Source of the DNA: Corticimicrobacter populi
Lineage (GTDB): Bacteria > Pseudomonadota > Gammaproteobacteria > Burkholderiales > Burkholderiaceae_B
NCBI RefSeq assembly: GCF_003123725.1
Contig: NZ_QETA01000001.1
Span: 868,001-932,000, forward strand
DNA: 64,000 nt
Direction of reading: 5' to 3'
Positions 26,950 through 36,179 of the stretch are shown piece by piece (within the stretch, counting starts at the first letter, position 1; the number at the start of each line of letters is the position of its first letter). Made by a program: the position numbers and the translations under genes. The notes under the pieces are model-generated. The model did not search any database. It was given only the letters and a program-made list of their open reading frames with translations, and was not told where the DNA came from.

Positions 26950-28062
26950 TTACAGTTGTGTCTTGTTGCCGTCTTTGTCCCACTCGAAGACTGCGAATTC
27001 GAAGTCCTTCAAGTCACCCTTGCTGTCGTACTCTACCTTGCCGATTACCGTGTCGAATGCATTGGCATGCATATAGTCGGCAACCTTCTCGGGGTTCTCG
27101 CCCACCGCCTCGATGCCGGCAGCGATGATCTGCACGGCCGCGTAGGCCGGCATCTGGAAGGCACCGTCCGGATCGCGCTTGGCATCCTGGAAGGCCTTGA
27201 CCGCAGCGGCGTTTTCAGGACGCTTGGTGAAATCAGCCGGCAGCGTGACCAGCAGGCCTTCGATGGCAGGGCCGGCGATGGCCACCAGATCCTGGTTGGC
27301 CACACCCTCGGGGCCCATGAACTGCACGTTCAGGCCTTGTTCGCGTGCCTGACGCAGCAACAGACCGAGTTCAGCGTGATAGCCACCAAAGTAGATCAGA
27401 TCGGGATTGAGTGCCTTGAGCTTGGTGATGACGGCGGAATAGTCACTGTCACCCACGTTGATGCCCTCGTAGAGCGCCACATTGACATCATGCTTCTGCA
27501 GGGCATCGCGCACCTGCATTGCCACACCCGAACCATAGGTCTGCTTGTCGTGCAGGATAGCGACCTTGCCCGGCTTGAGCGTATCGGCGATGTACTTGGC
27601 AGCGAACGGGCCCTGCTGGTCATCACGCCCGATCGTACGGAAGAAATAATGCGGCTTGATCGTGTCGGTCACGGCCGGCGAGGTCGCACCCGGCGTGATG
27701 GCAACGATACCTTCTGACTCGTAGACGTTGACGGCCGGAACCGTCGTGCCGGAGCAGGCATGCGCCACGGCGAACTTGGCACCCGAGTTGACCACGCGGT
27801 TGGCAGCCGGCACGGCTTGCTTGGGCTCGCAACCGTCGTCGATCAGGATGGCTTCGAGCTGCTTGCCCTGAACACCGCCGGCGGCGTTGATGACGTCGAT
27901 GGCGGTCAGCGCACCCGCCTGAATCTGGTCGCCGTACTGAGTGGACGGACCTGTCATCGGCTGCGGGATGCCGATCTTGATGGTGTCGGCATGTGCGGCA
28001 CCGGCCAGCGTCAGTGCGCCCAGTGCCAGCGAATAGGACAGCGTGCGGAATTTGAACAGCAT
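26950..28062 (-). CDS. livJ: Branched-chain amino-acid ABC transporter substrate-binding protein
   Basis: A 370-residue periplasmic binding protein. The signal peptide MLFKFRTLSYSLALGALTLAGAAHA is followed by the mature N-terminus DTIKIGIPQPMTGPSTQYGDQ. Conserved ligand-pocket blocks are LIDDGCEPKQAVPAANRVV, VAHACSGTTVPAVNVYESEG and GGYHAELGLLLRQAREQGLN, with one disulfide expected between the two cysteines. ATG 28062 is chosen because it gives a proper signal peptide; a start at 28212 would add 50 unrelated residues. It leads the livJHMGF operon. Its paralogue is at 34873-35997. Substrate choice among Leu, Ile and Val is not readable. Confidence 0.93.
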   Translation of the reverse strand: MLFKFRTLSYSLALGALTLAGAAHADTIKIGIPQPMTGPSTQYGDQIQAGALTAIDVINAAGGVQGKQLEAILIDDGCEPKQAVPAANRVVNSGAKFAVAHACSGTTVPAVNVYESEGIVAITPGATSPAVTDTIKPHYFFRTIGRDDQQGPFAAKYIADTLKPGKVAILHDKQTYGSGVAMQVRDALQKHDVNVALYEGINVGDSDYSAVITKLKALNPDLIYFGGYHAELGLLLRQAREQGLNVQFMGPEGVANQDLVAIAGPAIEGLLVTLPADFTKRPENAAAVKAFQDAKRDPDGAFQMPAYAAVQIIAAGIEAVGENPEKVADYMHANAFDTVIGKVEYDSKGDLKDFEFAVFEWDKDGNKTQL

Positions 28063-28314
28063 AAGGCCTCTCCAGAGAATGTCAGTCTTTCCGGCAAAAC
28101 CGGAAAAGAAATGTCGATTCAGCCAGGCTGGTGTGTAGTGCCTAGCGTCACGACGCGTAACAACATCTGACATCATTCTGAAAGCAGCCGCCTGTCCCGT
28201 CACTTCGGACATTCCCCTATATTGCAGTGCAATGCAAATATGCAGTGGGGCCTGCAGAGGCTGGAAAGTTATGCTTCCGACCTCGACAGGCCCCAGACTG
28301 AAAAGGGCTACGTT

Positions 28315-29163
28315 TCAGGCCAGTTCGCGGCTCATCTGGCGAGCCCGTTCTGCCGCAGCCGCCATGGCGCGGCGCACCATGACCTCAAAACCATCAGCCT
28401 CGAACGAACCCAATGCCGCTGCCGTCGTGCCGCCCTTGGATGTGACCTTTTCACGCAATGTGTGTAGCGGATCCTCCGACTGGCTGGCCAGCGTGCAGGC
28501 CCCCTGAACGGTGGCCAGAGCCAGCTCACGCGCCTGGACGGCATCCAGCCCCAGATCAATCCCGCCCTGGATCAAGGACTCCAGGAACAGGAATACATAG
28601 GCAGGGCCGCTGCCCGACAAGCCTGTCACGGCGTCGAGTGCTTCGTCGTCCCGGACCCAGACTGCCTTGCCAACCGCCTCGAACAATTGCCCCACCCAGG
28701 CACGATCGGCATCCGTCACGCCAGACAGTGCCGCCAGGCCTGTGGCCCCGGCACCGACCAGCGAAGGCGTATTGGGCATGCTGCGAACCAGCCGTGTCCA
28801 GGGCTGTGCCGTCGTCCCCAGCCAACTGGCCAGTGTATCTGCGCGCAGGCCGGCCGCAATGCTAACGACCAGCGTGTCGTCTTGCAGGAACGGACGTGCC
28901 GCCTCGATGGCAACCCGCATGTTCTGTGGCTTGACCGCAAAGAACCAGACCTTGCAGTTGCTCAGCGCAGCGTCGCAGGTGGCGGCAGTAGCGGCACCGA
29001 AACCTTGCCAGGTTTCGCGCGTCGCATCGCCCGGATCGATGATGTGCAGGCTGGCAGGCTGGCACAAACCGGATTGGACAAAACCGCGAGCCAAGGCCGT
29101 CGCCATGTTGCCCCCGCCGATGAAAGCTATGCGAGGGGACGTCTGTGTGAGAGAAGCGGTCAT
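28315..29163 (-). CDS. proC: Pyrroline-5-carboxylate reductase
   Basis: ProC reduces pyrroline-5-carboxylate to proline using NAD(P)H. The 282-residue protein has the Rossmann motif IAFIGGGNMATALARGF at about residues 13-29, the SIAAGLRADTLASWLG and MPNTPSLVGAGATGL blocks, and the substrate/dimer region TGLSGSGPAYVFLFLESLIQGGI. ATG 29163 is preferred over an in-frame TTG two codons earlier. It follows ubiA by 12 bases on the same strand and may share its transcript. Confidence 0.95.
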   Translation of the reverse strand: MTASLTQTSPRIAFIGGGNMATALARGFVQSGLCQPASLHIIDPGDATRETWQGFGAATAATCDAALSNCKVWFFAVKPQNMRVAIEAARPFLQDDTLVVSIAAGLRADTLASWLGTTAQPWTRLVRSMPNTPSLVGAGATGLAALSGVTDADRAWVGQLFEAVGKAVWVRDDEALDAVTGLSGSGPAYVFLFLESLIQGGIDLGLDAVQARELALATVQGACTLASQSEDPLHTLREKVTSKGGTTAAALGSFEADGFEVMVRRAMAAAAERARQMSRELA

Positions 29164-29175
29164 GGACAAAATCGC

Positions 29176-30048
29176 TCAGAAGGAAGTTTCGGCCAGGATG
29201 CCCAGGAAAATGACGCAACCGAACCAGGTATTGTTGAGAAAGGCACGAAAGCAGGCACTGCGTTCGCGATGCCGAATCCAGTAAAGATGGCGCACGGCAA
29301 GTCCGGCTGCTACCAGCAGGCCACAGCCATAGGCCAGGCCATAGCCCAGCATGCCCCCGCAGATCGCCAGCAGACCCAGCGTGATGGCATAGCACAGGCC
29401 GATCATGACAAGATCGTAGCGGCCAAAAGTAATGGCCGAGGTCTTGAGACCCAGTTTGAGATCGTCCTGGATATCGACCAGCGCATATTCGGTATCGTAG
29501 GCCACCGACCAGGCCACATTGGCCAGCAACATCAGCCAGGCAACGGCGGGTACCTCGTATTGCACAGCGGCGAATCCCATCGGAATGCCAAAGCCAAAGG
29601 CAATACCGAGGTAGGCCTGGGGAATGGCGAAAAAACGCTTCATCAGCGGATAGGTCACGGCCAGGAAGGCGGCTGCCAGCGACAGCAGCCAGACCAGGCC
29701 GTTGAGCGGCAGGATCAGCAGCAGCGAAGCAAGTGCCAGCGCCGCAGCCACCCAAAGCGCCTCGACGGGACGGATCTGACCTGTCGTCAGTACCCGGTTC
29801 TGGGTACGATCGACATGCAGGTCGAAGTCGCGGTCGAAATAATCATTCATGGCGCAGCCGGCCGAACGCATCAGCGCTGTGCCCAGACTGAAGATAATGA
29901 TCAGGTGCCATTGCGGCCAACCGCCTGACGCGGCCCACAGCGCCCACAGCGTCGGCCAGAGCAGCAACAGAATGCCAATGGGCTTGTCCAGGCGCACCAG
30001 CCTGATATAGAGCGGCAGGCGGGCCTGTAGAAAGGCAGCAGAACTCAT
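29176..30048 (-). CDS. ubiA: 4-hydroxybenzoate octaprenyltransferase UbiA
   Basis: UbiA prenylates 4-hydroxybenzoate in ubiquinone synthesis. The 290-residue integral membrane protein carries both aspartate-rich motifs: [18 protein letters not shown] near residue 76 and [19 protein letters not shown] near residue 200, which bind magnesium-diphosphate. Eight or nine membrane segments are apparent. The start ATG at 30048 (MSSAAFLQ) gives the normal length; starting at 30135 would add 29 residues outside the conserved region. Divergent from ugpB. Confidence 0.95.
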   Translation of the reverse strand: MSSAAFLQARLPLYIRLVRLDKPIGILLLLWPTLWALWAASGGWPQWHLIIIFSLGTALMRSAGCAMNDYFDRDFDLHVDRTQNRVLTTGQIRPVEALWVAAALALASLLLILPLNGLVWLLSLAAAFLAVTYPLMKRFFAIPQAYLGIAFGFGIPMGFAAVQYEVPAVAWLMLLANVAWSVAYDTEYALVDIQDDLKLGLKTSAITFGRYDLVMIGLCYAITLGLLAICGGMLGYGLAYGCGLLVAAGLAVRHLYWIRHRERSACFRAFLNNTWFGCVIFLGILAETSF

Positions 30049-30152
30049 GGTGGGATATGGCAAGGCTGAGACGGACAAGGCCACACTGTAACGTATCCAT
30101 TTCCGTCCTGGCAAAACAGCATACCGCTGCGTCATTGTCCCCTATCGAACGA

Positions 30153-30170
30153 CTGTCATATATCATTCAT
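30153..30170 (+). promoter_or_regulatory. Candidate Pho box upstream of ugpB
   Basis: The 18 bases read CTGTCAT, ATAT, CATTCAT, that is, two 7-base repeats separated by 4 bases. The first is identical to the PhoB consensus CTGTCAT and the second matches five of seven. It lies 73-90 bases before the ugpB start. In E. coli the ugp operon belongs to the Pho regulon, which makes the match plausible. No clear -10 element was seen downstream. Confidence 0.5.
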
Positions 30171-30242
30171 ACAATCATCGCCTGCCGTCCGCGATCCGGC
30201 GCGGCATTCGAGACGACCTCGCAAAAAAAGGAGACTGATCCC

Positions 30243-31568
30243 ATGTCCATTCGTACATCCCTGCTGACCACCACCCTCGCCGCTTCGCTGGGGCTGGCGG
30301 TAGCCGGCGCGGCCCAGGCCGCCACCGAAGTCGAATTCTGGCACTCCATGACAGGCGCGCTCAATACGCGTCTGAATGAATTGACCGACGAATTCAACGC
30401 TTCGCAATCCGAATACAAGGTCAACCCGACCTACAAGGGGGCCTACGGCGAAGCACTCAACGCCGGCATTGCCGCCTTCCGAGCCGGCAATGCACCGCAT
30501 ATCCTGCAGGTCTTCGAAGTCGGCACGGCGACCATGATGCATGCCCGTGGCGCAGTCAAGCCGGTCAGCGAACTGATGGTAGAGGCAGGACAGGACTTCG
30601 ATACGTCCCGGTACATTCCTGCCGTTGCCGGCTACTACACGGCCCCCGATGGCCGCATGATGTCATTCCCGTTCAACAGCTCGACGCCGGTTTTCTACTA
30701 CAACAAGGATGCCTTCAAGCGTGCCGGGCTGGATCCCGAGCAACCGCCCAAGACCTGGGCGCAGGTCGAGGATGCGGCTCGCAAGATCGTCGAGTCGGGC
30801 GCAGCCCCCTGCGGTTTTACGACCAGTTGGCCTTCCTGGGTTCAGGCAGAAACATTTTCGGCCTGGCACAATACCGAGTTCGCGACCCGCAACAATGGCT
30901 TCGACGGTCTGGATGCGCGTCTGGCCATCGATTCGGACCTGCATGTGCGACATATCGACAATCTGGCCCGCCTGAGCAAGGAAGGCCTGTTCGGTTACGG
31001 CGGCCGCGGCAACCTGGGTGATTCAGTGTTTTACAGTGGCCAGTGTGCCATGAGCACGGCATCGAGTTCGGCGCAGGCCAACATCGGTGCCAACGCCCAG
31101 TTCGACGTCGGCATTTCCACACTGCCCTACTACGACGATGTGGCGGGTGCCCCGCAGAATACGATCATCGGTGGTGCCTCGCTCTGGGTATTCAACGGCA
31201 AGCCTGACGATGAATACAAGGCCGTTGCTGCCTTCCTCGAGTTCCTCTCGGGTACCGACGTACAGGCGCGCTGGCACCAGCAGACAGGCTACCTGCCCAT
31301 CACGACAGCCGCCTACGAGCAGACCAAGACGTCGGGCTTCTACGACAGCCATCCGGGGGCCGACGTATCGGTCGAGCAGATGATCGTCAAGACCACCGAC
31401 AAATCGCGTGGTGTACGCCTGGGCAACCTGCCGCAGATCCGTGACATCATCGAGGAAGAGTTCGAACTGATCTGGGCCGGCAAGCAGGACGCCCGCCAGG
31501 GGCTGACCCGCGCTGTCGAACGCGGCAACGAAGTGCTGAGCCGTTTCGAGCGCAGCGCCGGGCGCTGA
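30243..31568 (+). CDS. ugpB: sn-Glycerol-3-phosphate ABC transporter substrate-binding protein UgpB
   Basis: A 441-residue periplasmic binding protein for glycerol-3-phosphate or its diesters. The signal peptide (MSIRTSLLTTTLAASLGLAVAGAAQA) is followed by ATEVEFWHSMTGALNTRLNEL, the UgpB-type start. Other family blocks are YPxG-like PTYKGAYGEALNAGIAAFRAG, PFNSSTPVFYYNKDAF and PSWVQAETFSAWHNTEFATRNNGFDG. The start is supported by AAGGAG upstream. It leads the ugpBAEC cluster, with a candidate Pho box in the promoter region and a hairpin after the gene. ugpQ (the diesterase) is not present here. Confidence 0.94.
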   Translation: MSIRTSLLTTTLAASLGLAVAGAAQAATEVEFWHSMTGALNTRLNELTDEFNASQSEYKVNPTYKGAYGEALNAGIAAFRAGNAPHILQVFEVGTATMMHARGAVKPVSELMVEAGQDFDTSRYIPAVAGYYTAPDGRMMSFPFNSSTPVFYYNKDAFKRAGLDPEQPPKTWAQVEDAARKIVESGAAPCGFTTSWPSWVQAETFSAWHNTEFATRNNGFDGLDARLAIDSDLHVRHIDNLARLSKEGLFGYGGRGNLGDSVFYSGQCAMSTASSSAQANIGANAQFDVGISTLPYYDDVAGAPQNTIIGGASLWVFNGKPDDEYKAVAAFLEFLSGTDVQARWHQQTGYLPITTAAYEQTKTSGFYDSHPGADVSVEQMIVKTTDKSRGVRLGNLPQIRDIIEEEFELIWAGKQDARQGLTRAVERGNEVLSRFERSAGR

Positions 31569-31575
31569 TGATGCA

Positions 31576-31604
31576 CCGGGTGCCGTTTCCAGAAACGCAC
31601 CCGG
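31576..31604 (+). terminator. Stem-loop between ugpB and ugpA
   Basis: CCGGGTG (31576-31582) and CGTTTC (31584-31589) pair with GAAACG (31592-31597) and CACCCGG (31598-31604), a 13-pair stem with one bulged base and a 2-base loop region. No T run follows, so it is more likely a 3'-end stabiliser of the ugpB message or a weak attenuator than a full terminator. Confidence 0.5.
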
Positions 31605-31703
31605 CCTGTTACTTCCATCCACAACCTGACCGGGGTCTGCCGCACCTCGGTTGGCTAACGATGGTATCCTTGCGCCCGAACCATTCTCATTGTCTCTGTC
31701 TGC

Positions 31704-32585
31704 ATGGAAAAACGCGTCTATTTCCGTTCGCGCACCCTGCCCTACTTGCTGTTGGCACCCCAGGTCGCCGTCACGCTGGTGTTCTTTTTCTGGCCGGCTG
31801 CGCAGGCCCTGTGGCAATCCATGCTGGAGCAAGACGTCTTCGGCATGGGGGCCGAATTTGTATGGTTCGATAATTTCAAGGTCTTGCTGGACAGCCAGGA
31901 ATACCGGCAGTCCTTCCATGTCACTGCCATTTTCTCGGTATTGGTAGCCTTTTTCGGACTGGCAATTTCACTGTTGCTCGCAGTATTCGCCAATCGTGTC
32001 ATCCGTGCCGCCTCCACCTACAAGACCCTGCTGATCTGGCCCTATGCCGTGGCACCTGCCGTGGCCGCTGTCCTTTGGGTATTCATGTTTTCGCCGGGCA
32101 TGGGCATCCTGGCCGTCGGCCTGCAGCGCCTGGGCATAGGCTGGAATCCCTTGCTCAATGGGCAGGACGCGCTGACGCTCGTCATTATTGCCGCTGTCTG
32201 GAAGCAGGTTTCCTATAACTTCCTGTTCTTTCTGGCGGGCCTGCAGGCCATTCCGCGCTCGCTGATCGAAGCGGCCGCCATCGATGGCGCATCGCCCTCG
32301 CGCCGTTTCTGGAATATCGTGTTCCCGCTGCTGTCCCCCACCACTTTCTTCCTGCTGGTCATCAACGTCATCTATGCGTTCTTCGACACGTTCGCCATCA
32401 TCGATGCGGCCACCCAGGGAGGGCCGGGGCGTGATACCTCGATTCTTGTCTACAAGGTCTATCGCGACGGATTCCTGGGCCTGGATCTCGGCTCATCGGC
32501 TGCACAGTCGGTGATTCTGATGGGTATCGTGATCGCTCTGACCGTCGTGCAGTTCCGCTATATCGATCGCAAGGTGAACTACTGA
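31704..32585 (+). CDS. ugpA: sn-Glycerol-3-phosphate ABC transporter permease UgpA
   Basis: A 293-residue inner-membrane permease of the carbohydrate ABC family, with six hydrophobic segments. Recognisable blocks are [30 protein letters not shown] at the start, [27 protein letters not shown] (the EAA loop contacting UgpC) and [30 protein letters not shown] near the end, all UgpA-like. The TGA stop overlaps the ugpE start by one base. A 135-base gap separates it from ugpB. Confidence 0.94.
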   Translation: MEKRVYFRSRTLPYLLLAPQVAVTLVFFFWPAAQALWQSMLEQDVFGMGAEFVWFDNFKVLLDSQEYRQSFHVTAIFSVLVAFFGLAISLLLAVFANRVIRAASTYKTLLIWPYAVAPAVAAVLWVFMFSPGMGILAVGLQRLGIGWNPLLNGQDALTLVIIAAVWKQVSYNFLFFLAGLQAIPRSLIEAAAIDGASPSRRFWNIVFPLLSPTTFFLLVINVIYAFFDTFAIIDAATQGGPGRDTSILVYKVYRDGFLGLDLGSSAAQSVILMGIVIALTVVQFRYIDRKVNY

Positions 32586-33436
32586 TGATGGTAGAACGTC
32601 GCCCCTGGCTAGATCGCCTGTCCCACCTTATCCTGATTCTCGGCGTGGTGGTCGTGGCCTTCCCGCTGTATGTCGCCTTCGTGGCCTCGACCCAATCGCT
32701 GGAACAGGTGCGCCAAGTGCCGCTGTCGCTCTGGCCCGGCACGCACATGGTCGAAAACTACCTGCAGGCACTCTCCGGTGGCTCCACGGTCGGCTCGTCA
32801 GCGCCAGTAGGCCGCATGATGTGGGTCAGCCTGGTCATGGCCATGGTCATTGCCGTCGGCAAGATCGCCATCTCCCTGCTGTCGGCCTTTGCCATCGTCT
32901 ATTTCCGCTTTCCAGGCCGGCATTTCTTTTTCTGGATGATCTTCGTCACCCTGATGCTGCCGGTAGAGGTCCGCATCGCACCGACCTACCAGGTGGTGGC
33001 CGACCTGGGCATGCTCAACAGTTATGCCGGGCTGACTATCCCGCTGATCGCATCGGCCACGGCCACCTTCCTGTTCCGGCAATTTTTCCTGACCGTGCCC
33101 GACGAACTGGTGGAGGCTGCCCGAATGGATGGGGCCGGCCCCATGCGTTTTTTCAGGGACATCCTGCTACCGCTGTCACGCACCAGCATTGCCGCCCTGT
33201 TCGTGATCCAGTTCATCTACGGCTGGAACCAGTATCTATGGCCGCTGATCACCACGACCAGCGAAGACATGTATCCGGTGGTCATCGGCATCAAACGGAT
33301 GATTGCAGGCGGCGACGCCGCCACCGAATGGAACCTGGTCATGGCCACGGCCATCCTGGCCATGCTGCCCCCCGCGCTGGTCGTGCTGCTGATGCAGCGC
33401 TGGTTCGTCAAGGGCTTGATCGATACGGAAAAATAA
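32585..33436 (+). CDS. ugpE: sn-Glycerol-3-phosphate ABC transporter permease UgpE
   Basis: A 283-residue partner permease of UgpA. The EAA loop is [61 protein letters not shown] and [30 protein letters not shown] are typical of UgpE. Translation is coupled to ugpA by the one-base overlap; ATG ATG codons at 32585 and 32588 are both possible starts. ugpC follows 15 bases later. Confidence 0.94.
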   Translation: MMVERRPWLDRLSHLILILGVVVVAFPLYVAFVASTQSLEQVRQVPLSLWPGTHMVENYLQALSGGSTVGSSAPVGRMMWVSLVMAMVIAVGKIAISLLSAFAIVYFRFPGRHFFFWMIFVTLMLPVEVRIAPTYQVVADLGMLNSYAGLTIPLIASATATFLFRQFFLTVPDELVEAARMDGAGPMRFFRDILLPLSRTSIAALFVIQFIYGWNQYLWPLITTTSEDMYPVVIGIKRMIAGGDAATEWNLVMATAILAMLPPALVVLLMQRWFVKGLIDTEK

Positions 33437-33451
33437 GAGGCAAAGGCATCA

Positions 33452-34702
33452 ATGGCTCATCTTTCTTTCAGGCAGGTGCGCAAGGAATATCCTGGCGCGA
33501 CCATCATCGAAGGGCTGGATCTGGAGGTCGAGGATGGTGAATTCATCGTCATCGTCGGCCCTTCTGGATGCGGCAAGTCCACCCTGCTGCGCATGATGGC
33601 CGGGCTGGAAACCGTCAGTGCGGGCAAGATCGCCATCGACGGCAAAGTCGTCAACGAACTGGAGCCGGCCGAGCGCGATATCGCCATGGTCTTCCAGAAC
33701 TACGCACTCTACCCGCACATGACGGTGTACGAGAACATGGCCTATGGCCTCAAGATCCGGGGCCACGACAAGAAAGACATCCAGGCCCGCGTCGAAGAGG
33801 CTGCCCGCATTCTCGAACTCGAGAAGCTGCTGCAGCGCAAGCCCCGCCAGCTCTCGGGTGGCCAACGCCAGCGCGTCGCCATGGGGCGCGCCATCGTGCG
33901 TCACCCCAAGGCTTTCCTGTTCGATGAACCCCTGTCCAATCTCGATGCCAAGTTGCGCGTACAGATGCGCCTGGAAATCCAGAAGCTGCATCGCCGCCTC
34001 AAGACAACCAGCCTGTACGTCACGCACGACCAGGTCGAAGCCATGACATTGGCGCATCGCATGGTGATCATGAATCAGGGCGCGGTCGAACAGATCGGTA
34101 CACCTCGTGAAGTGTATGACCACCCCGCATCCACCTTCGTCGCCTCGTTCATCGGTTCACCGCCAATGAACCTGATCAAGGTCCATATCGACAGCCACCA
34201 CGATATTGCCCTGCCCGGCGGCAACTGGATGTCGGCACGCCAGATTCAGGTCCCCTATGCGGCGATCCGCCAGGATTGCATCCTGGGTGTCCGCCCGGAA
34301 GACCTGCGCATCAGCAATATGCTGCCAGTGGACAGTCCCAGCCATCCAGAGGAAGGCATGTGGATCTGCGTTGAAATGGTCGAATCCCTGGGTGCCGAAT
34401 GCCTGATCCATGGCCGGCTCGGACAGACTGCCGTAGTCTTGCGCCGGCCCGATGATCTGGTCGATGGTGAGCCGATCGAAATCGGAGCCTGGCTGCGACT
34501 CAAGCTCGATGCGGAGCGGCCGCTGCACTGGTTCAACCAGCAGACCGGCAAGCGCCTGCCTGACAATACAGAACAAGAAGGCGAGGATGAAGAGGCGGCA
34601 GACGGGCCGGATGACAATCTTACCGACAGTGAGAATACCGACAGGTACAGTAACGCAAGCAACCGCACCAGCACAATTCAGACGCCTGCCGCAGGTAACT
34701 GA
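33452..34702 (+). CDS. ugpC: sn-Glycerol-3-phosphate ABC transporter ATP-binding protein UgpC
   Basis: The importer ATPase, of the MalK/UgpC class. Walker A is [15 protein letters not shown], the Q-loop lies in [17 protein letters not shown], the signature is [15 protein letters not shown], Walker B is [16 protein letters not shown] and the H-loop is [17 protein letters not shown] regulatory TOBE-type C-terminal domain follows. The protein is 416 residues, about 55 longer than usual: the extra tail (from about residue 370) is acidic and low in complexity (E, D, N, S, T), ending TIQTPAAGN. The core fold is complete, so activity is expected. Confidence 0.93.
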   Translation: MAHLSFRQVRKEYPGATIIEGLDLEVEDGEFIVIVGPSGCGKSTLLRMMAGLETVSAGKIAIDGKVVNELEPAERDIAMVFQNYALYPHMTVYENMAYGLKIRGHDKKDIQARVEEAARILELEKLLQRKPRQLSGGQRQRVAMGRAIVRHPKAFLFDEPLSNLDAKLRVQMRLEIQKLHRRLKTTSLYVTHDQVEAMTLAHRMVIMNQGAVEQIGTPREVYDHPASTFVASFIGSPPMNLIKVHIDSHHDIALPGGNWMSARQIQVPYAAIRQDCILGVRPEDLRISNMLPVDSPSHPEEGMWICVEMVESLGAECLIHGRLGQTAVVLRRPDDLVDGEPIEIGAWLRLKLDAERPLHWFNQQTGKRLPDNTEQEGEDEEAADGPDDNLTDSENTDRYSNASNRTSTIQTPAAGN

Positions 34703-34769
34703 CCAGCTAGATGCATCAGGCGGCGACCGTTAGCCTGCCCAACGCAAACCGCAGTAGGTCTCTGACATG

Positions 34770-34799
34770 AAAAGGGCTGGCATATTGCCAGCCCTTTTT
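34770..34799. terminator. Bidirectional intrinsic terminator after ugpC
   Basis: GGGCTGGCA (34774-34782) pairs with TGCCAGCCC (34786-34794) around a 3-base loop. AAAA precedes and TTTTT follows, so it can act for ugpC and for the convergent gene ending at 34873. Confidence 0.85.
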
Positions 34800-34831
34800 C
34801 CTGCCTGATAGAACGGCAGCGCTTCGCTGTC

Positions 34832-34864
34832 TGGCCAGACCCAAAGGGTCCCTGGCCATTTTTT
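34832..34864 (+). terminator. Second hairpin with T-run between ugpC and the convergent binding protein
   Basis: TGGCCAG (34832-34838) pairs with CTGGCCA (34852-34858). ACCC pairs with GGGT inside, with a 2-base bulge and an AAA loop. Six T follow at 34859-34864. It acts as a backup stop for plus-strand transcription just before the end of the convergent gene. Confidence 0.65.
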
Positions 34865-34872
34865 GCGCTTGC

Positions 34873-35997
34873 TTATTCGAAGGCGCTCTGGCTGCCGTCC
34901 TTGTGCCAGACGAAGACCTGGAAGTCGAATTCGTTCAGGTCGCCCTGCTTGTTCCAGGACACCGTGCCGATGGGCGTGTCGAAGCTGTTGGCGTGCAGGT
35001 ACTCGGCCACCTTGGCGGGATCCGTGCTGTTGGCACCCTTGATGGCGTCGGCGATGACCTGGGTCGCCGTGTAGGCGGTCATCTGGAAGGCACCGGCGGC
35101 ATTGCGCTGCTTGGCCTCGAAGGCCTTGACGATATCGGCGTTGCGAGGATTGCTGGCGAAATCGCTGGGCAGGGTCAGCAGCATGCCTTCGACGGCATCG
35201 CCGGCGATGGCATTGATATCAGGATTGCCCGCGCCTTCCGGCCCCATGAAACGAGCCTTGAGGCCTTGCTCGGCAGCCTGGCGCATCAGCAGGCCCAGTT
35301 CGGGATGGTAGCCACCGTAGTAGACGAAATCGGCACCTGAACCGCGAATCTTGGTGATCACGGCAGAGTAATCCGTATCGCCGGCATTGATGCCTTCGAA
35401 CATGCTGACCTCGACGCCGCCGGCCAGCAGGTCCTGGCGTACGGCAGCAGCGATGCCCTGGCCGTAGGACTGCTTGTCGTGCAGCACGGCAACCTTGGCG
35501 GGCTTGATCTTGTCGATGATGAAGCGGGCGGCAGCCGGGCCCTGCTGGTCGTCGCGGCCCGTGGTGCGGAAGATGAACTCGTAGTTCTTGCCATCGGTCA
35601 GGGCAGGTGCCGTGGCCGAGGGGGTGACCATGACCACGCCTTCGCCATCGTAGACATCAGCAGCGGCGATGGTTGCGCCCGAGCACACGTGACCGATCAC
35701 GAAACCGATGCCATCGTTGACCACGCGGTTGGCCGCCACCGGGCCTTGCTTGGGTTCGCAGCCATCATCGATGGTGACCAGTTCGATCTGGCTGCCGTTG
35801 ATGCCACCACCGGCATTGATGACTTCGACAGCGGTAAGCACCCCTTCCCGCACCATGTCGCCATACTGGGTGACAGGCCCTGTGGTCGGACCGACCACAG
35901 CGAACTTGATGTTTTCGGCGGCCTGCACCGATGCGGCGGACAGGCCTGCGGCCAAAATGGCTGCCGCGATGGGCAGGCGACGGAACGAGAAGGTCAT
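34873..35997 (-). CDS. Orphan branched-chain amino-acid type substrate-binding protein
   Basis: A 374-residue periplasmic protein of the LivJ/LivK family. The signal peptide (MTFSFRRLPIAAAILAAGLSAASVQA) is followed by AENIKFAVVGPTTGPVTQYGD. TIDDGCEPKQGPVAANRVV, GHVCSGATIAAADVYDGEG and GGYHPELGLLMRQAAEQGLK mirror the livJ product at 26950-28062, so the two genes are clear paralogues. No permease or ATPase accompanies it, so it probably feeds the LivHMGF channel, as LivK does beside LivJ in E. coli. It is divergent from the sulfate-binding protein gene, with a 23-base palindrome between them. Ligand unknown. Confidence 0.9.
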   Translation of the reverse strand: MTFSFRRLPIAAAILAAGLSAASVQAAENIKFAVVGPTTGPVTQYGDMVREGVLTAVEVINAGGGINGSQIELVTIDDGCEPKQGPVAANRVVNDGIGFVIGHVCSGATIAAADVYDGEGVVMVTPSATAPALTDGKNYEFIFRTTGRDDQQGPAAARFIIDKIKPAKVAVLHDKQSYGQGIAAAVRQDLLAGGVEVSMFEGINAGDTDYSAVITKIRGSGADFVYYGGYHPELGLLMRQAAEQGLKARFMGPEGAGNPDINAIAGDAVEGMLLTLPSDFASNPRNADIVKAFEAKQRNAAGAFQMTAYTATQVIADAIKGANSTDPAKVAEYLHANSFDTPIGTVSWNKQGDLNEFDFQVFVWHKDGSQSAFE

Positions 35998-36063
35998 GGC
36001 GATGTCTCCTGAAATGACTGGATTGCAAACGACACAATTTACCAGACTTGCCGGGCTGGCAAT

Positions 36064-36086
36064 CTATATTTCAAATTGAAATATAG
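36064..36086. promoter_or_regulatory. Perfect 23-base palindrome in divergent promoter region
   Basis: CTATATTTCAA (36064-36074) is followed by one A and then the exact complement TTGAAATATAG (36076-36086). It lies 67-89 bases upstream of the orphan binding protein and 94-116 bases upstream of the sulfate-binding protein. It is an operator candidate for either or both; a LysR-type regulator such as CysB is one possibility because such sites are often T-N11-A dyads, but this is not shown. Confidence 0.5.
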
Positions 36087-36179
36087 AAATCATCATATAT
36101 TATTTCTGGTCATCGAAAAGCGCAGGCAATATAACGCCAATGTCTGAAAAGACGCCTCTTCATACCCAGGGAACGAAAC

